From the NCBI RefSeq assembly GCF_023667495.1, contig NZ_JAMOZL010000008.1:310001-374000 (forward strand): a stretch of DNA of 64,000 nucleotides, written 5' to 3'. Shown here one piece after another: positions 9,170-16,909 of the stretch. The notes under the pieces were generated by a model. The model did not search any database, had not been told where the DNA came from, and saw nothing but the letters and a program-made list of their open reading frames with translations. A program made the position numbers and the translations under genes. Each line of letters starts with the position of its first letter. Within the stretch, counting starts at the first letter, position 1. The DNA comes from Dyadobacter sp. MSC1_007. GTDB taxonomy: Bacteria > Bacteroidota > Bacteroidia > Cytophagales > Spirosomataceae.

Positions 9170-10399
9170 TTAACGAACGGCCAACCCCGGGATAGCATTT
9201 ACGACTTCCCAATCGAGTTGGCCGTTCGCCTTGTTTACCTTCCAGGTTTCTTCATAAATACAGCTATCTTCCAGATCCCGGTACTCCGCCACCAGCACGT
9301 CGCCACGAATTAAAAGGTGTACGAAACCATTATATCCAAGTAAATGCCGTTTCAATTGCGTACGCACGCGCCGGTCATAAAACCCGATCTTACCTGTTTC
9401 ACCCACATCAGGCAACTGCGTTTCCACAGGTAGCCCTCCGTGTCCAATGCACCGGCCATATGCCAGCGGCCCTTCACCGTTGCGGGACGGGTTGTAAACT
9501 ACCATCCGGTGATCATGGCCCCAAAACCATATTACCGGCCTGTCCGCATCGCCTAACAGTTTCCTGATCTGCTCTCCGGGCCGGGCATATTCTTCCCTGA
9601 ATGCAGATATATAAGGGTGATGACTCAGAAATACGAGTCCTCGCCGGTCATCCGGATCACCAATGCGCACCACATCGCGTAACCAAGCGACCTGCTCTTT
9701 CCGCAGATGGCAGTCGGGTGGAGAAAGTATCTCGAAAAATGGACGACCTACCGAAGTATAGCCCGTATCGATCCCGATGATGCGCCAATATTCATTTTCA
9801 AGACAAAAGAAACCCGCCTGTTGCGTCTTGCGGACGTCGCCTACCCGAGCATACATCGCGGGAAGCAAATGCTGAAAGAATGCATTTCCATTGGAATACA
9901 TTTCATGGTTTCCAGAAAGCGCCAGACTTCCCGACGAGCCATAATACCAAGAAGCGTAGGGAGCCGTGAAATTCTCTTCTATTTCCTTTGGTGAGCCAAC
10001 AAAATAGATATCCCCCATATGTATTGTATAGTCAGGCGCGTATCTGGACACGAGATTTGCAACCGCATCCGATTCCGCCGTGTCGCTGGCCCAATCGGAT
10101 AGGAGTGCAATGCTCAGCTCCTCCCTGGAAGCGATGGACGATTGTAATGGATACACACCGGTATCGTCGTTCCTCGGATATGCCTGATAAGGATGCCGGG
10201 CGCCAAACCGGCTGCGTAAATAATGCCAGGCGAAGCCAATGAGGTTGGTCTTGAAAAATTCCGAAATTACATTGGTTACGGAAGATGTCTGCTTTACCCG
10301 CTTCTCGTAGAGTTCAAGTTGGGTTTTGGCATGATTTTCCGCTTCGCTGTGTCCCAGGTCCAGATATTTCTCAGCGCGTTCTTTCGAAGACTCGGCCAT
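9170..10399 (-). CDS. Calcineurin-like metallophosphoesterase
   Basis: A 409-residue protein of the binuclear-metal phosphoesterase superfamily. Family motifs occur in order: D102 in LLSDWAS, GD at 129-130 in HMGDIYF, GNHE at 163-166, SHHPY in the middle part, and the final GHDH. The first 95 residues are an extension rich in charged residues, with a hydrophobic stretch near 52-60 that does not look like a cleavable signal peptide, so the enzyme is probably cytoplasmic or peripherally bound. Substrates in this superfamily range from nucleotides to phosphoproteins and none can be assigned here. The C-terminal 100 residues after GHDH are unlike the minimal domain and may form a separate sandwich domain. 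No operon partner. Confidence 0.85.
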   Translation of the reverse strand: MAESSKERAEKYLDLGHSEAENHAKTQLELYEKRVKQTSSVTNVISEFFKTNLIGFAWHYLRSRFGARHPYQAYPRNDDTGVYPLQSSIASREELSIALLSDWASDTAESDAVANLVSRYAPDYTIHMGDIYFVGSPKEIEENFTAPYASWYYGSSGSLALSGNHEMYSNGNAFFQHLLPAMYARVGDVRKTQQAGFFCLENEYWRIIGIDTGYTSVGRPFFEILSPPDCHLRKEQVAWLRDVVRIGDPDDRRGLVFLSHHPYISAFREEYARPGEQIRKLLGDADRPVIWFWGHDHRMVVYNPSRNGEGPLAYGRCIGHGGLPVETQLPDVGETGKIGFYDRRVRTQLKRHLLGYNGFVHLLIRGDVLVAEYRDLEDSCIYEETWKVNKANGQLDWEVVNAIPGLAVR

Positions 10400-10550
10400 A
10401 GATAGATATTCGGTAATGAAAATGTTTCCGGTAAATAAACCAATTACCCCGCTAACCTCCGCGGAATCGCGCTATTTTTCTTTCAAAGGCCAAATAACGA
10501 TTTGTAACCGATATGCACATTTCCAATAGCTAAATATTATAAAACAGCTG

Positions 10551-10581
10551 TTGACAATCGCATTCGTTCAGGCTACCTTAC
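10551..10581 (+). promoter_or_regulatory. Candidate promoter of the DinB-like gene
   Basis: TTG at 10551-10553 (within TTGACA) and TACCTTAC at 10574-10581 are separated by 20 nt. The -7 box differs from TAnnTTTG at two positions, so support is moderate. The gene starts 37 nt downstream. Confidence 0.3.
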
Positions 10582-10617
10582 ATCGAAAATCAATCAACCA
10601 CCAAAACAAAAAATCGG

Positions 10618-11133
10618 ATGAAACAACTCGCCATTGCCTGCATGATGCTGCTTGCCTCACACGCTGCATTTGCACAAACTACTATTGCCAAACAGATTAC
10701 CGAATGGGAAAGGGCCAAGGCTTACACCAAAGAATACCTTGATGCCATGCCTGACGACGGTTATGCACTTAAACCTACTCCTGAAATCCGGTCATTTGCG
10801 CAGCAAATGGATCACCTGGCAGATGCAAACTTTGCATTCATTTCTGCCGCAAGCGGTAAAAAAAGCCCAATGCAAGGCTCTGCTGAAAAAATGGCTGACC
10901 AATCCAAAGCCGCAGTTTCCAAAGTAGTGATGGACAGCTATGATTTCGTGCTCGCAGCGCTGAAAGGAATGACGGATGCTGACCTCGGCAAAGATGTGAA
11001 AGTGTTCGGAAAGGATATGAAAGCCGGTGTGGCTTTCGAAAAAGCATTCGAACATCAGACCCACCACCGCGGACAAACCACGGTCTACATCAGGCTGAAA
11101 GGTGCGACGCCTCCTAACGAGAAGTTGCTTTAA
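10618..11133 (+). CDS. DinB-like four-helix metal-binding protein, exported
   Basis: A 171-residue member of the DinB/YfiT superfamily of four-helix-bundle proteins that bind a divalent metal through three histidines. H66 (QQMDHLADAN) and the H146-x-x-H149-H150 cluster (EHQTHHRGQ) provide the triad. Unusually for the superfamily, the first 20 residues form a Sec signal peptide (ending AFAQ), so the protein should act in the periplasm. Other superfamily members are thiol-dependent S-transferases (bacillithiol, mycothiol) or damage-inducible proteins, but the sequence does not say which reaction this one carries out. It is monocistronic: a candidate promoter lies upstream and a strong hairpin follows the stop codon. 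Confidence 0.85.
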   Translation: MKQLAIACMMLLASHAAFAQTTIAKQITEWERAKAYTKEYLDAMPDDGYALKPTPEIRSFAQQMDHLADANFAFISAASGKKSPMQGSAEKMADQSKAAVSKVVMDSYDFVLAALKGMTDADLGKDVKVFGKDMKAGVAFEKAFEHQTHHRGQTTVYIRLKGATPPNEKLL

Positions 11134-11166
11134 AACAATAAAGGGCCGAGAGGCCCTTCATTGTTT
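11133..11166. terminator. Bidirectional terminator between DinB-like and glycosyltransferase genes
   Basis: AAACAATAAAGGGCC pairs almost completely with GGCCCTTCATTGTTT around a short GAGA-type loop. It sits between convergent stop codons and has A and T runs on both flanks, so it can act in both directions. Confidence 0.8.
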
Positions 11167-12158
11167 TAGCTTTGTCCCAATACTTTGGTTTTGAAATTGT
11201 AAAGGTTCAGGGCGAAAAAACTATATATCCGCATTACAAACGGAGGAATGATAAAATCCCTGATCACCTCCTTTTTTCTTTCCGGCGATGGGTCGGCCAT
11301 GGAAAGGTACTTAATGGCATATTTCACCCTCGGCCAGTATGTTTTGCCGTACTCCCTCGAAAACAGCATCTTATAATAATAAGTCGCGATATTCTTCGTG
11401 AGCACGTCATTGTATTTGTATTTCAATTCCTTATTGATATTGGAATACATCTGAATGCGGTTGAAAAGAAAATCCGCGCCGTAATGATTGTCCGCAAAGC
11501 TCGCTCCTCCCCTGTTTTTTCTGTAAACCGACATTACTTCATCAATATAGCCGATCGGGCCACGCGTTGCGAACATAATGTTGCGGGGAATATCGCCGCT
11601 GGTGGAAAGATTCGTCCATTCCGGATCCGGATTCTTGGCAAAATCCTCGGTCCGGAACATCAGGCTTGATGTGGCGATGAAACACAGCTCATCCTCTCCG
11701 ATGAGATCTTCTACCGTAAATTCCTTCTTTTTTAAGTCATTAACCAGATAAGGCGGAGCTGCATTATCGTCAAAAACTACGCGTGCATTGTGAAAACAGG
11801 CGGAATAATGCGGGTTAGCATCCATCATCTCGACCTGTTTCTGGAGTTTGTCGGGCACGAGCAGGTAATCATCCCCGTCAAATTGTGCTATATATTCTCC
11901 TTTCGCTGCGGCAAATGTGGATAACGCATTGAATTTGCCATTCAGACCCATATTTTTGGGATGTAACAACAGCCTGATCTTGTCCGGGAAACGTTGCTGA
12001 TAATCCTTTAAAATCGAAACGGTATTATCTTTTGAGCAATCGTCACCTACGATAATCTCGAAAGGAAAGGTGGTTTGCTGCATCAAAATAGAATCCAGCG
12101 TTTGGGCCACAAACTTTTCGTGATTGTAGGTAACTACACATACACTCACTTTTATCAT
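11166..12158 (-). CDS. Family 2 glycosyltransferase
   Basis: A GT-A fold glycosyltransferase of about 330 residues. The N-terminus carries the nucleotide-binding start VSVCVVTYNHEKF, then GDDCSKDNT and the metal-binding DGDD motif in AQFDGDDYLL near residue 97. The C-terminal third is not a transmembrane domain but has a cluster of basic and aromatic residues that may rest on the membrane. I start at ATG 12158; a GTG two codons upstream is also possible. It probably adds a sugar to a surface glycan, acceptor unknown. It lies 4 kb before the main polysaccharide locus and is not part of its operon. Confidence 0.87.
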   Translation of the reverse strand: MIKVSVCVVTYNHEKFVAQTLDSILMQQTTFPFEIIVGDDCSKDNTVSILKDYQQRFPDKIRLLLHPKNMGLNGKFNALSTFAAAKGEYIAQFDGDDYLLVPDKLQKQVEMMDANPHYSACFHNARVVFDDNAAPPYLVNDLKKKEFTVEDLIGEDELCFIATSSLMFRTEDFAKNPDPEWTNLSTSGDIPRNIMFATRGPIGYIDEVMSVYRKNRGGASFADNHYGADFLFNRIQMYSNINKELKYKYNDVLTKNIATYYYKMLFSREYGKTYWPRVKYAIKYLSMADPSPERKKEVIRDFIIPPFVMRIYSFFALNLYNFKTKVLGQS

Positions 12159-12326
12159 AATCACTGAGTCATTGAAAAGAGCGTTATCGCCCGCACAAAT
12201 TTAAATTAATTATCCTCAAAATCTGAGTCGGCCTAGTATGCGGCATCGCATTTCGATCTCTCCCGCCAAATAACCCCGCACCGACAAAATAAATTCGATT
12301 CTCAGCGATTCCATAGCCGGATCGCT

Positions 12327-12334
12327 TATTTTTG
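12327..12334 (+). promoter_or_regulatory. -7 box that decides the pgeF start
   Basis: TATTTTTG matches TAnnTTTG and covers the TTG at 12332 that would otherwise be the first start codon of the open frame. Translation therefore should begin at the ATG at 12362. Confidence 0.4.
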
Positions 12335-12361
12335 GCTAAATTTCATTTAACAACTGCTGGA

Positions 12362-13132
12362 ATGCATCAATCTGACACACTCGTTAAACGACCGCTTTTT
12401 CGTAAGCCTTATATTCTGCAAAAATTCCCGGAACTGGTGGCGGCGGAAAGCACGCGGCACGGTGGCGTGAGCACTGGCCCGTATGCGTCGCTAAACCTTG
12501 GTGGTTCACAGGACCTTCCGGAAAACATTCTTGCTAACAATCACATATTTTTTGGTGAGTTGAATGTCCCTTTCGAACAAGTGGCGAAGTCACACCAGGT
12601 GCACGGCACTGACATTGAAGTTGTTACAGAACCTGGCCGTTTTGAGGGCTTCGACGCATTGATCACCAACGTGGTCGGCATTCATGTCGCGGTAACCGTT
12701 GCCGATTGTACTCCAATCCTGATCTACGACCCGGTAAGCGGGGCAGTTGCGGCTATTCATGCAGGATGGCGCGGAACTGTTGGCAAAATTGTTGAAAAAA
12801 CGATAGCTGCAATGCGGGAGAACTACGGGACCGAGCCTCAGAATTGTCTCGGCTACGTGGGCACCTGCATCGATGAATGTACATTTGAAGTCGGCGACGA
12901 CGTGGCCCGGCATTTCGCCGATGAATACAAAAGATGGGATGCAAACCGCGGTAAGTTCTTTGTGAACCTGAAAGCTGCCAACAGCGACCAGTTGGTTAAC
13001 TCCGGCGTCCGCATCGGAAACATTGAGATTTCGCCCTATTCGACGGTAACCCACAATCAGGATTACTTTTCACACCGTTTTGAGAACGGTATAACCGGTC
13101 GTTTACTGGCTACCATCGGGCGCATTGCTTGA
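12362..13132 (+). CDS. pgeF: PgeF/YfiH family protein (laccase-domain, LACC1-like)
   Basis: A member of the DUF152/YfiH family. Family members include the E. coli enzyme that removes wrongly incorporated L-serine peptides from UDP-MurNAc (PgeF) and proteins with purine nucleoside phosphorylase/adenosine deaminase activity (LACC1-like). The zinc ligands are visible: H81 in SHQVHG, C116 in VADCTP and H133 in AIHAGWRG. The typical GYVGTCIDECTFEVG block follows. From the ATG at 12362 the protein has 256 residues, the usual length; the frame extends ten codons upstream to a TTG that lies inside a promoter box. Cytoplasmic. A hairpin terminator follows. Which of the known activities dominates in this organism cannot be told. 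Confidence 0.9.
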   Translation: MHQSDTLVKRPLFRKPYILQKFPELVAAESTRHGGVSTGPYASLNLGGSQDLPENILANNHIFFGELNVPFEQVAKSHQVHGTDIEVVTEPGRFEGFDALITNVVGIHVAVTVADCTPILIYDPVSGAVAAIHAGWRGTVGKIVEKTIAAMRENYGTEPQNCLGYVGTCIDECTFEVGDDVARHFADEYKRWDANRGKFFVNLKAANSDQLVNSGVRIGNIEISPYSTVTHNQDYFSHRFENGITGRLLATIGRIA

Positions 13133-13148
13133 AGTACAAAGCGATAAA

Positions 13149-13184
13149 ACTAAATGATCAGCTTTTTGGGCTGATCGTTTAGTT
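13149..13184. terminator. Terminator between pgeF and the convergent Lys/Ala-rich gene
   Basis: AACTAAATGATCAGC pairs with GCTGATCGTTTAGTT around a TTTTTGG loop, with one mismatch in a 15-bp stem. It lies between convergent genes. Confidence 0.7.
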
Positions 13185-13198
13185 CATATTTGCTGGAA

Positions 13199-13615
13199 TT
13201 AAGCTTTTTCGGTTGCAGGAACTGGCGTTTCAGCTTTCGGCGCCGGTGCGGGTTTAGCTACCCGTTTCGCTGGCGACACCTTTGGAGCGCTCGTCCCTTT
13301 TCCTACTGTGGGCTTGGCAGGCGCTGCTACCGGTGCTTTAGAAGAGGCTGCCGCTACAAGTGCTGCGATTTTCTCTTTCTTCTCAGCTTTGCTTTTTTTC
13401 TCTTTCGGCGCCTTCAATTTCTTCTCAGCGTTTTTGGCTTCTTTGGCTTTCTTCTTGAGAGTCTCCTTTTCAAACTTGGCTACTTTTTTAGCCAACTTAG
13501 CAGCCGCTCTCTCAATCGATTTCTTTATTTTCTTGGAACCGGCAGCAACTGCTTGGATTTTGCCAGTTAGCGTCTCAGCAATCTCTGTCGATAACTTTTT
13601 TGTAGCGGATTTCAT
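13199..13615 (-). CDS. Lysine/alanine/proline-rich histone-H1-like protein
   Basis: A 138-residue low-complexity basic protein. About a quarter of the residues are lysine (roughly 36) and alanine is even more frequent. The first half (to about residue 85) is a K/A/E-rich stretch likely to form a long helix. The second half is a K/A/P-rich tail with SPAKR and APAPKAE segments, like histone H1 C-tails and bacterial Hc1/AlgP/HupB-tail proteins. There is no signal peptide or folded catalytic domain. I infer a nucleoid-associated, DNA- or polyanion-binding role in the cytoplasm. It is single-gene; the + strand shadow frame of 104 codons reflects the low complexity and is not a gene. Confidence 0.75.
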   Translation of the reverse strand: MKSATKKLSTEIAETLTGKIQAVAAGSKKIKKSIERAAAKLAKKVAKFEKETLKKKAKEAKNAEKKLKAPKEKKSKAEKKEKIAALVAAASSKAPVAAPAKPTVGKGTSAPKVSPAKRVAKPAPAPKAETPVPATEKA

Positions 13616-13756
13616 AATCTGAAATTAAGTAATATTTAATAAAACAGGTATGCTATGCCCACAAAAAGCTGGACATTATACGTCGATATTGTCGCTTGAC
13701 AATAACCTACAAATACCCATTTTTAATTCATAAATAGCAAATTTTCTGTGTTATAT

Positions 13757-14287
13757 TTATGTTATTTTTTTCTTCACAAAATCCCACAGAACGATTCCCG
13801 CAGAGACAGATACGTTGAAAGAATGCTTCGTCCCGAACTGCGGTATCTCCACGCAACCATCAGAAACTTTAATTACTTCATTATCGACACCCTGAACTTC
13901 ATTTCCGAACACAAATGCGTAAGGAACATCCGGCTCTGGCGCGAAATTCTGCAATAAAACGCTTCCCTCTGCCTGTTCCACGCACCAGACCTTATAGCCT
14001 TCTGATTTCAAGCGGTTTACAGCACTCAATGTATCTGCACTTTTCTCCCACAATACCGACATTTCCGCGCCTAATGCACTGCGGGTAATTTCGCGGTGAG
14101 GTGGCTGCTGCGTATAACCACAAAGTATGATTTTTTCGGCCCGGAATGCATCTGCCGTTCTGAAAAACGATCCGATATTGTTCAGGCTGCGGATGTTGTC
14201 GAGTACGATCACGAACGGGAATTTGTCGGACTCCTTAAATTCTTCGATCGACAGGCGATCCATTTCTTCTACACTCAGCTTCCGCAT
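13757..14287 (-). CDS. TrmH/SpoU-family RNA 2'-O-methyltransferase
   Basis: A 176-residue SPOUT-class RNA methyltransferase. The three knot motifs are clear: motif 1 NIRSLNNIGSFFRTADAF (31-48, with N36 and the catalytic-type R43), motif 2 FVFGNEVQGVD, and motif 3 IPQFGTKHSFNVSVSAG. The protein lacks the N-terminal L7Ae-like substrate-binding domain of RlmB-type enzymes, so it resembles TrmH/TrmL-like minimal forms. It methylates a ribose 2'-OH in tRNA or rRNA in the cytoplasm, but the target nucleotide cannot be inferred. The gene lies just downstream of the response regulator gene on the same strand, separated from it by a terminator. Confidence 0.9.
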   Translation of the reverse strand: MRKLSVEEMDRLSIEEFKESDKFPFVIVLDNIRSLNNIGSFFRTADAFRAEKIILCGYTQQPPHREITRSALGAEMSVLWEKSADTLSAVNRLKSEGYKVWCVEQAEGSVLLQNFAPEPDVPYAFVFGNEVQGVDNEVIKVSDGCVEIPQFGTKHSFNVSVSAGIVLWDFVKKKIT

Positions 14288-14311
14288 ATTTTTTTATTCA
14301 GTTGTATTTAT

Positions 14312-14346
14312 AAAAAAAGGTCCCTGCGCCTCGCGCAGAAACCTTC
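14312..14346 (-). terminator. Rho-independent terminator of the response regulator gene
   Basis: On the minus strand AAGGTTTCTGCGCG folds on CGCAGGGACCTT with a short loop and is followed by seven T residues. It separates the response regulator from the downstream methyltransferase gene. Confidence 0.75.
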
Positions 14347-14367
14347 CTTATTGTTAGCAAAAAACGG

Positions 14368-14988
14368 TTACTTGATCTTCGTGATCAGCTCTACGATGTT
14401 TTTAACCCCCAGTTTCTCAAAAATGCGGGCTTTGTAAGTGCTGACCGTCGAGAGTTGTAAATTCAGTTTCTCTGCAATTTTTGCGGTACCTAAGCCTTCC
14501 TTTAGCAGGTTCATTACATCCGTTTCGCGTGGCGACAAGCTCACAATCGGATCAGGGAGGTATTCCTTTGGATTGATGAGACGGTTGATATTCATCTGCT
14601 GCATATCCTCACTCATATACTTCTTATTGTTCAGAACGCTCATGACGGCGGTTTTGAACTCTTCTTCGGGCGCGTCTTTCGAAAGATACCCATCTGCACC
14701 TGCTTGGAGGTACATCAGCCCATAAAGCTGCTCGTCATAACTCGAAAACATCAATATCCTTGTCCCAGGGGACTTCTGGCGGATTGTTTCCACCATTTTA
14801 GTGGTATTGCCGCCAGGGATATTAATGTCTAGAATAAGGAGGTCGTATGACTTGGTCTCGATTTCCTGAAGAATTTTGTCAAAATCGTCAACGTCCGAAA
14901 TAGATGAATCCGGAATTAGTGATTTGAGGAGGTGTTTGGTACCGATTCGTACCACGGCGTGGTCTTCGGCGATAAGTATGTGTTTCAT
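14368..14988 (-). CDS. NarL/FixJ-family response regulator
   Basis: A 206-residue two-domain response regulator: an N-terminal receiver (about 1-120) with the acidic pair E8-D9 and phospho-acceptor D54 in LLILDINIPGG, and a C-terminal LuxR-type HTH (about 145-206) beginning SPRETDVMNLLKEG with recognition helix LSTVSTYKARIFEKL. Lysine of the receiver active site falls in the SKDAPEEE segment. No histidine kinase is adjacent, so it is an orphan regulator in this window, presumably served by a kinase elsewhere. It is transcribed alone and stops at a strong hairpin. Target genes unknown; the EPS locus begins just beyond its divergent promoter region, which makes it a possible but unproven regulator of that locus. 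Confidence 0.92.
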   Translation of the reverse strand: MKHILIAEDHAVVRIGTKHLLKSLIPDSSISDVDDFDKILQEIETKSYDLLILDINIPGGNTTKMVETIRQKSPGTRILMFSSYDEQLYGLMYLQAGADGYLSKDAPEEEFKTAVMSVLNNKKYMSEDMQQMNINRLINPKEYLPDPIVSLSPRETDVMNLLKEGLGTAKIAEKLNLQLSTVSTYKARIFEKLGVKNIVELITKIK

Positions 14989-15314
14989 GGATGGGTTGGG
15001 TTCCTATTAAATGTAAAAACTACTGGTGTCAAAATACGTAAACAATCAATTTCCAGCCAACGATTGTCCTTTTTGTGAATGTCCTGATTACCAGCCAGTA
15101 GAAAGTTACACATTCAATACGAACTGTTTTGATGAATTGACAAAAATAGTAATCAGCATTGTATTAAACATAAAAATTATCAAATTAGTATATCATTTAT
15201 TTATCAAATTCCTTGTTACGAGTGTATTTGACCACTATCTCATAAAATCGAACTGAAATAAGTACTAATTTTATACACACGCCCACCTTCAAATGGAATA
15301 CCTGCGACACATCC
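14989..15314. other. AT-rich intergenic region without a supported gene
   Basis: This 326-bp gap lies between the divergent response regulator and the FemAB-like gene. It holds a 76-codon open frame (15026-15256) with no family resemblance and a start codon in very AT-rich sequence; I do not accept it as a gene. It should contain the promoters of both flanking genes but no clear TAnnTTTG box was found. Confidence 0.5.
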
Positions 15315-16229
15315 GTGGAGGTATTTCCGCTTCCTCTCGGTACTCCTGCTTGCCTTTTCTTTCATCCTCAACATCTTAGCATTCAAACCAGGAATGTAAT
15401 TTATTCATTTATTCTCACATCCAACGAAGATGGCGGCATTTTGGCCTTTTTCAACTGCTGTAAGTGCTCCGACTTCTGGATTTCACCACCGGCAGCACCG
15501 TTTGGTGGTATGCTTTTACAAAGAAATTGTTCAAAACCGCAACTTGACTTGTTCCTCAACTGTATTCTCGAATGGCTCCGGGGAGCAGGCGCCAAAAAGC
15601 TAATCGTAAAAACTGCACCTCTTTGCTACTATCCGGATGTTCAACATCTCTGCCACGAAAGCTACCTTGAAGCTGGATTCTTCCCCAATCATACTTATTC
15701 TAATCATTATATTCCTATTGATGAGGGTACTTTTTATCAATTGATTGAGCGAACGGAAAAGCGTCGGTTATCCAAAGGCAAAACAGCCGGCTTCCCGATC
15801 ACCATCCAAAGAGGTCCGGTGGGCGACGATGCCCGGAATTTTCTGGAACACAATTACATTGAGAGGGGATATAAACTGCCGTTATCAGCAGACAGATTGG
15901 CCGAGTTCGCAAGCATTTTTCCAGACTCGTTTGTGACATTCGAAGCCACCCATCGGGGCACACTGGTCGCCGTACTGATAGCTGTTAAAGTGACACCTGC
16001 GGTTATATACCATTTTATGTCCGGCTACCTTCCCGAATATGCTGCTTTCAGTCCCTCCGTCTTGCTATTTGAAGCACTATATGAATTTTGCCAGCAAGAA
16101 GGGTTTTCTGTTCTCGACCTGGGAATATCGATTGATAACCATGGAAATGCCAAACCTTCCCTAAGCCGCTTCAAAACGAATATTGGCGGCCTGGAATGTC
16201 CGAAGGTCATTTATGAGGTGGAGTTGTGA
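15315..16229 (+). CDS. GNAT/FemAB-like acyltransferase, first gene of the polysaccharide locus
   Basis: A 304-residue protein resembling the FemAB/GNAT acyltransferases found in polysaccharide and exosortase loci. The N-terminal half carries ISPPAAPFGGM and KKLIVKTAPLCYYPD. The C-terminal half has a GNAT-like core with the FVTFEATHRGTLVAVLIAV strand pair and SPSVLLFEALYEFCQQEG, followed by LDLGISIDNHG. There is no signal peptide, so it is cytoplasmic and may acylate a sugar nucleotide or glycan intermediate. The only in-frame start is GTG at 15315: the frame is open back to 15246 but has no ATG, and a nearby ATG at 15293 is in another frame and soon stops. The true N-terminus may therefore be truncated. 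The convergent methyltransferase gene ends 2 bp after it. Confidence 0.7.
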   Translation: MEVFPLPLGTPACLFFHPQHLSIQTRNVIYSFILTSNEDGGILAFFNCCKCSDFWISPPAAPFGGMLLQRNCSKPQLDLFLNCILEWLRGAGAKKLIVKTAPLCYYPDVQHLCHESYLEAGFFPNHTYSNHYIPIDEGTFYQLIERTEKRRLSKGKTAGFPITIQRGPVGDDARNFLEHNYIERGYKLPLSADRLAEFASIFPDSFVTFEATHRGTLVAVLIAVKVTPAVIYHFMSGYLPEYAAFSPSVLLFEALYEFCQQEGFSVLDLGISIDNHGNAKPSLSRFKTNIGGLECPKVIYEVEL

Positions 16230-16230
16230 A

Positions 16231-16875
16231 TTAAATGCCGAGACAATTTCCATCGCGGTAAAATACACTCGTGCAGGTTTCAATGCCTACTATCGGCGCC
16301 ATCCCGATAAAGTCCAGTCGACGGAAGCCTTTTTCGGCCAGGTAATCTTTTGCATGCTGATACCATTCTCTTTCCGAATTATCGAGGATGAGCACTCCAT
16401 CGGGTGTCAGGAAGTCGGAAGCAAACTTGGCGCATTTGACACGGTTACGCCCATCCACGACGATAATATGGAATGATGAGCCAGTTGATTGCACCGATTT
16501 TACGTAAGAATCACCCAACGGCCTTTCCAGAACGGATGCATTAGATGGCAGCTTTGGTTTGATCTGCGCAATCCAGTCGCTGTCATGCTCAACGGCTGTG
16601 ATGTGCTCAACCCTGGCGGCATACCATCTCGTGGAATTGCCCGACCCATATTCAAAAACCCGGAAGTTGGGTTTGAGTCTCGGTTTTAGAAAAAGAATAA
16701 AAGGATAGGTATACCAGGGCAATGGATTTCCGTCGATATCAACGGACTGCTTGGAATGAAAGCTTTTAAACCAGCCGTATTGTTTTAAAGCGCCATCCAG
16801 ATACAGTTGCACACTGCCCCCCAATCCCGCCTGATTCAGCAGATTCCAGGCACTATTCTTTATTTTTTTAAGCAT
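16231..16875 (-). CDS. Class I SAM-dependent methyltransferase-like protein
   Basis: A 214-residue Rossmann-fold protein. The SAM-binding motif I is in VFEYGSGNSTRWYA (about residues 73-86), motif II acidic residue in ITAVEHDSDW, and the ILDNSERE segment corresponds to motif IV/V. Similar proteins occur in capsule and O-antigen loci and are annotated as methyltransferases without defined substrates. There is no signal peptide or transmembrane segment. It runs on the minus strand just downstream of the WecB gene (about 35 bp), so the pair is probably one operon. A role in O-methylation of a sugar of the surface glycan is an inference from context. Confidence 0.78.
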   Translation of the reverse strand: MLKKIKNSAWNLLNQAGLGGSVQLYLDGALKQYGWFKSFHSKQSVDIDGNPLPWYTYPFILFLKPRLKPNFRVFEYGSGNSTRWYAARVEHITAVEHDSDWIAQIKPKLPSNASVLERPLGDSYVKSVQSTGSSFHIIVVDGRNRVKCAKFASDFLTPDGVLILDNSEREWYQHAKDYLAEKGFRRLDFIGMAPIVGIETCTSVFYRDGNCLGI

Positions 16876-16909
16876 TGTAATTCATTAATGAGCGATCACT
16901 CCCACAAAC

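Noticed and set aside
13308..13622. 104-codon + strand frame opposite the Lys/Ala-rich gene
   Set aside because: It is the complement of a low-complexity coding region, with A/F/L-rich translation and no start context.
15026..15256. 76-codon open frame in the gap before the FemAB-like gene
   Set aside because: AT-rich, no recognised domain, odd cysteine content, no promoter box or family resemblance; probably chance.
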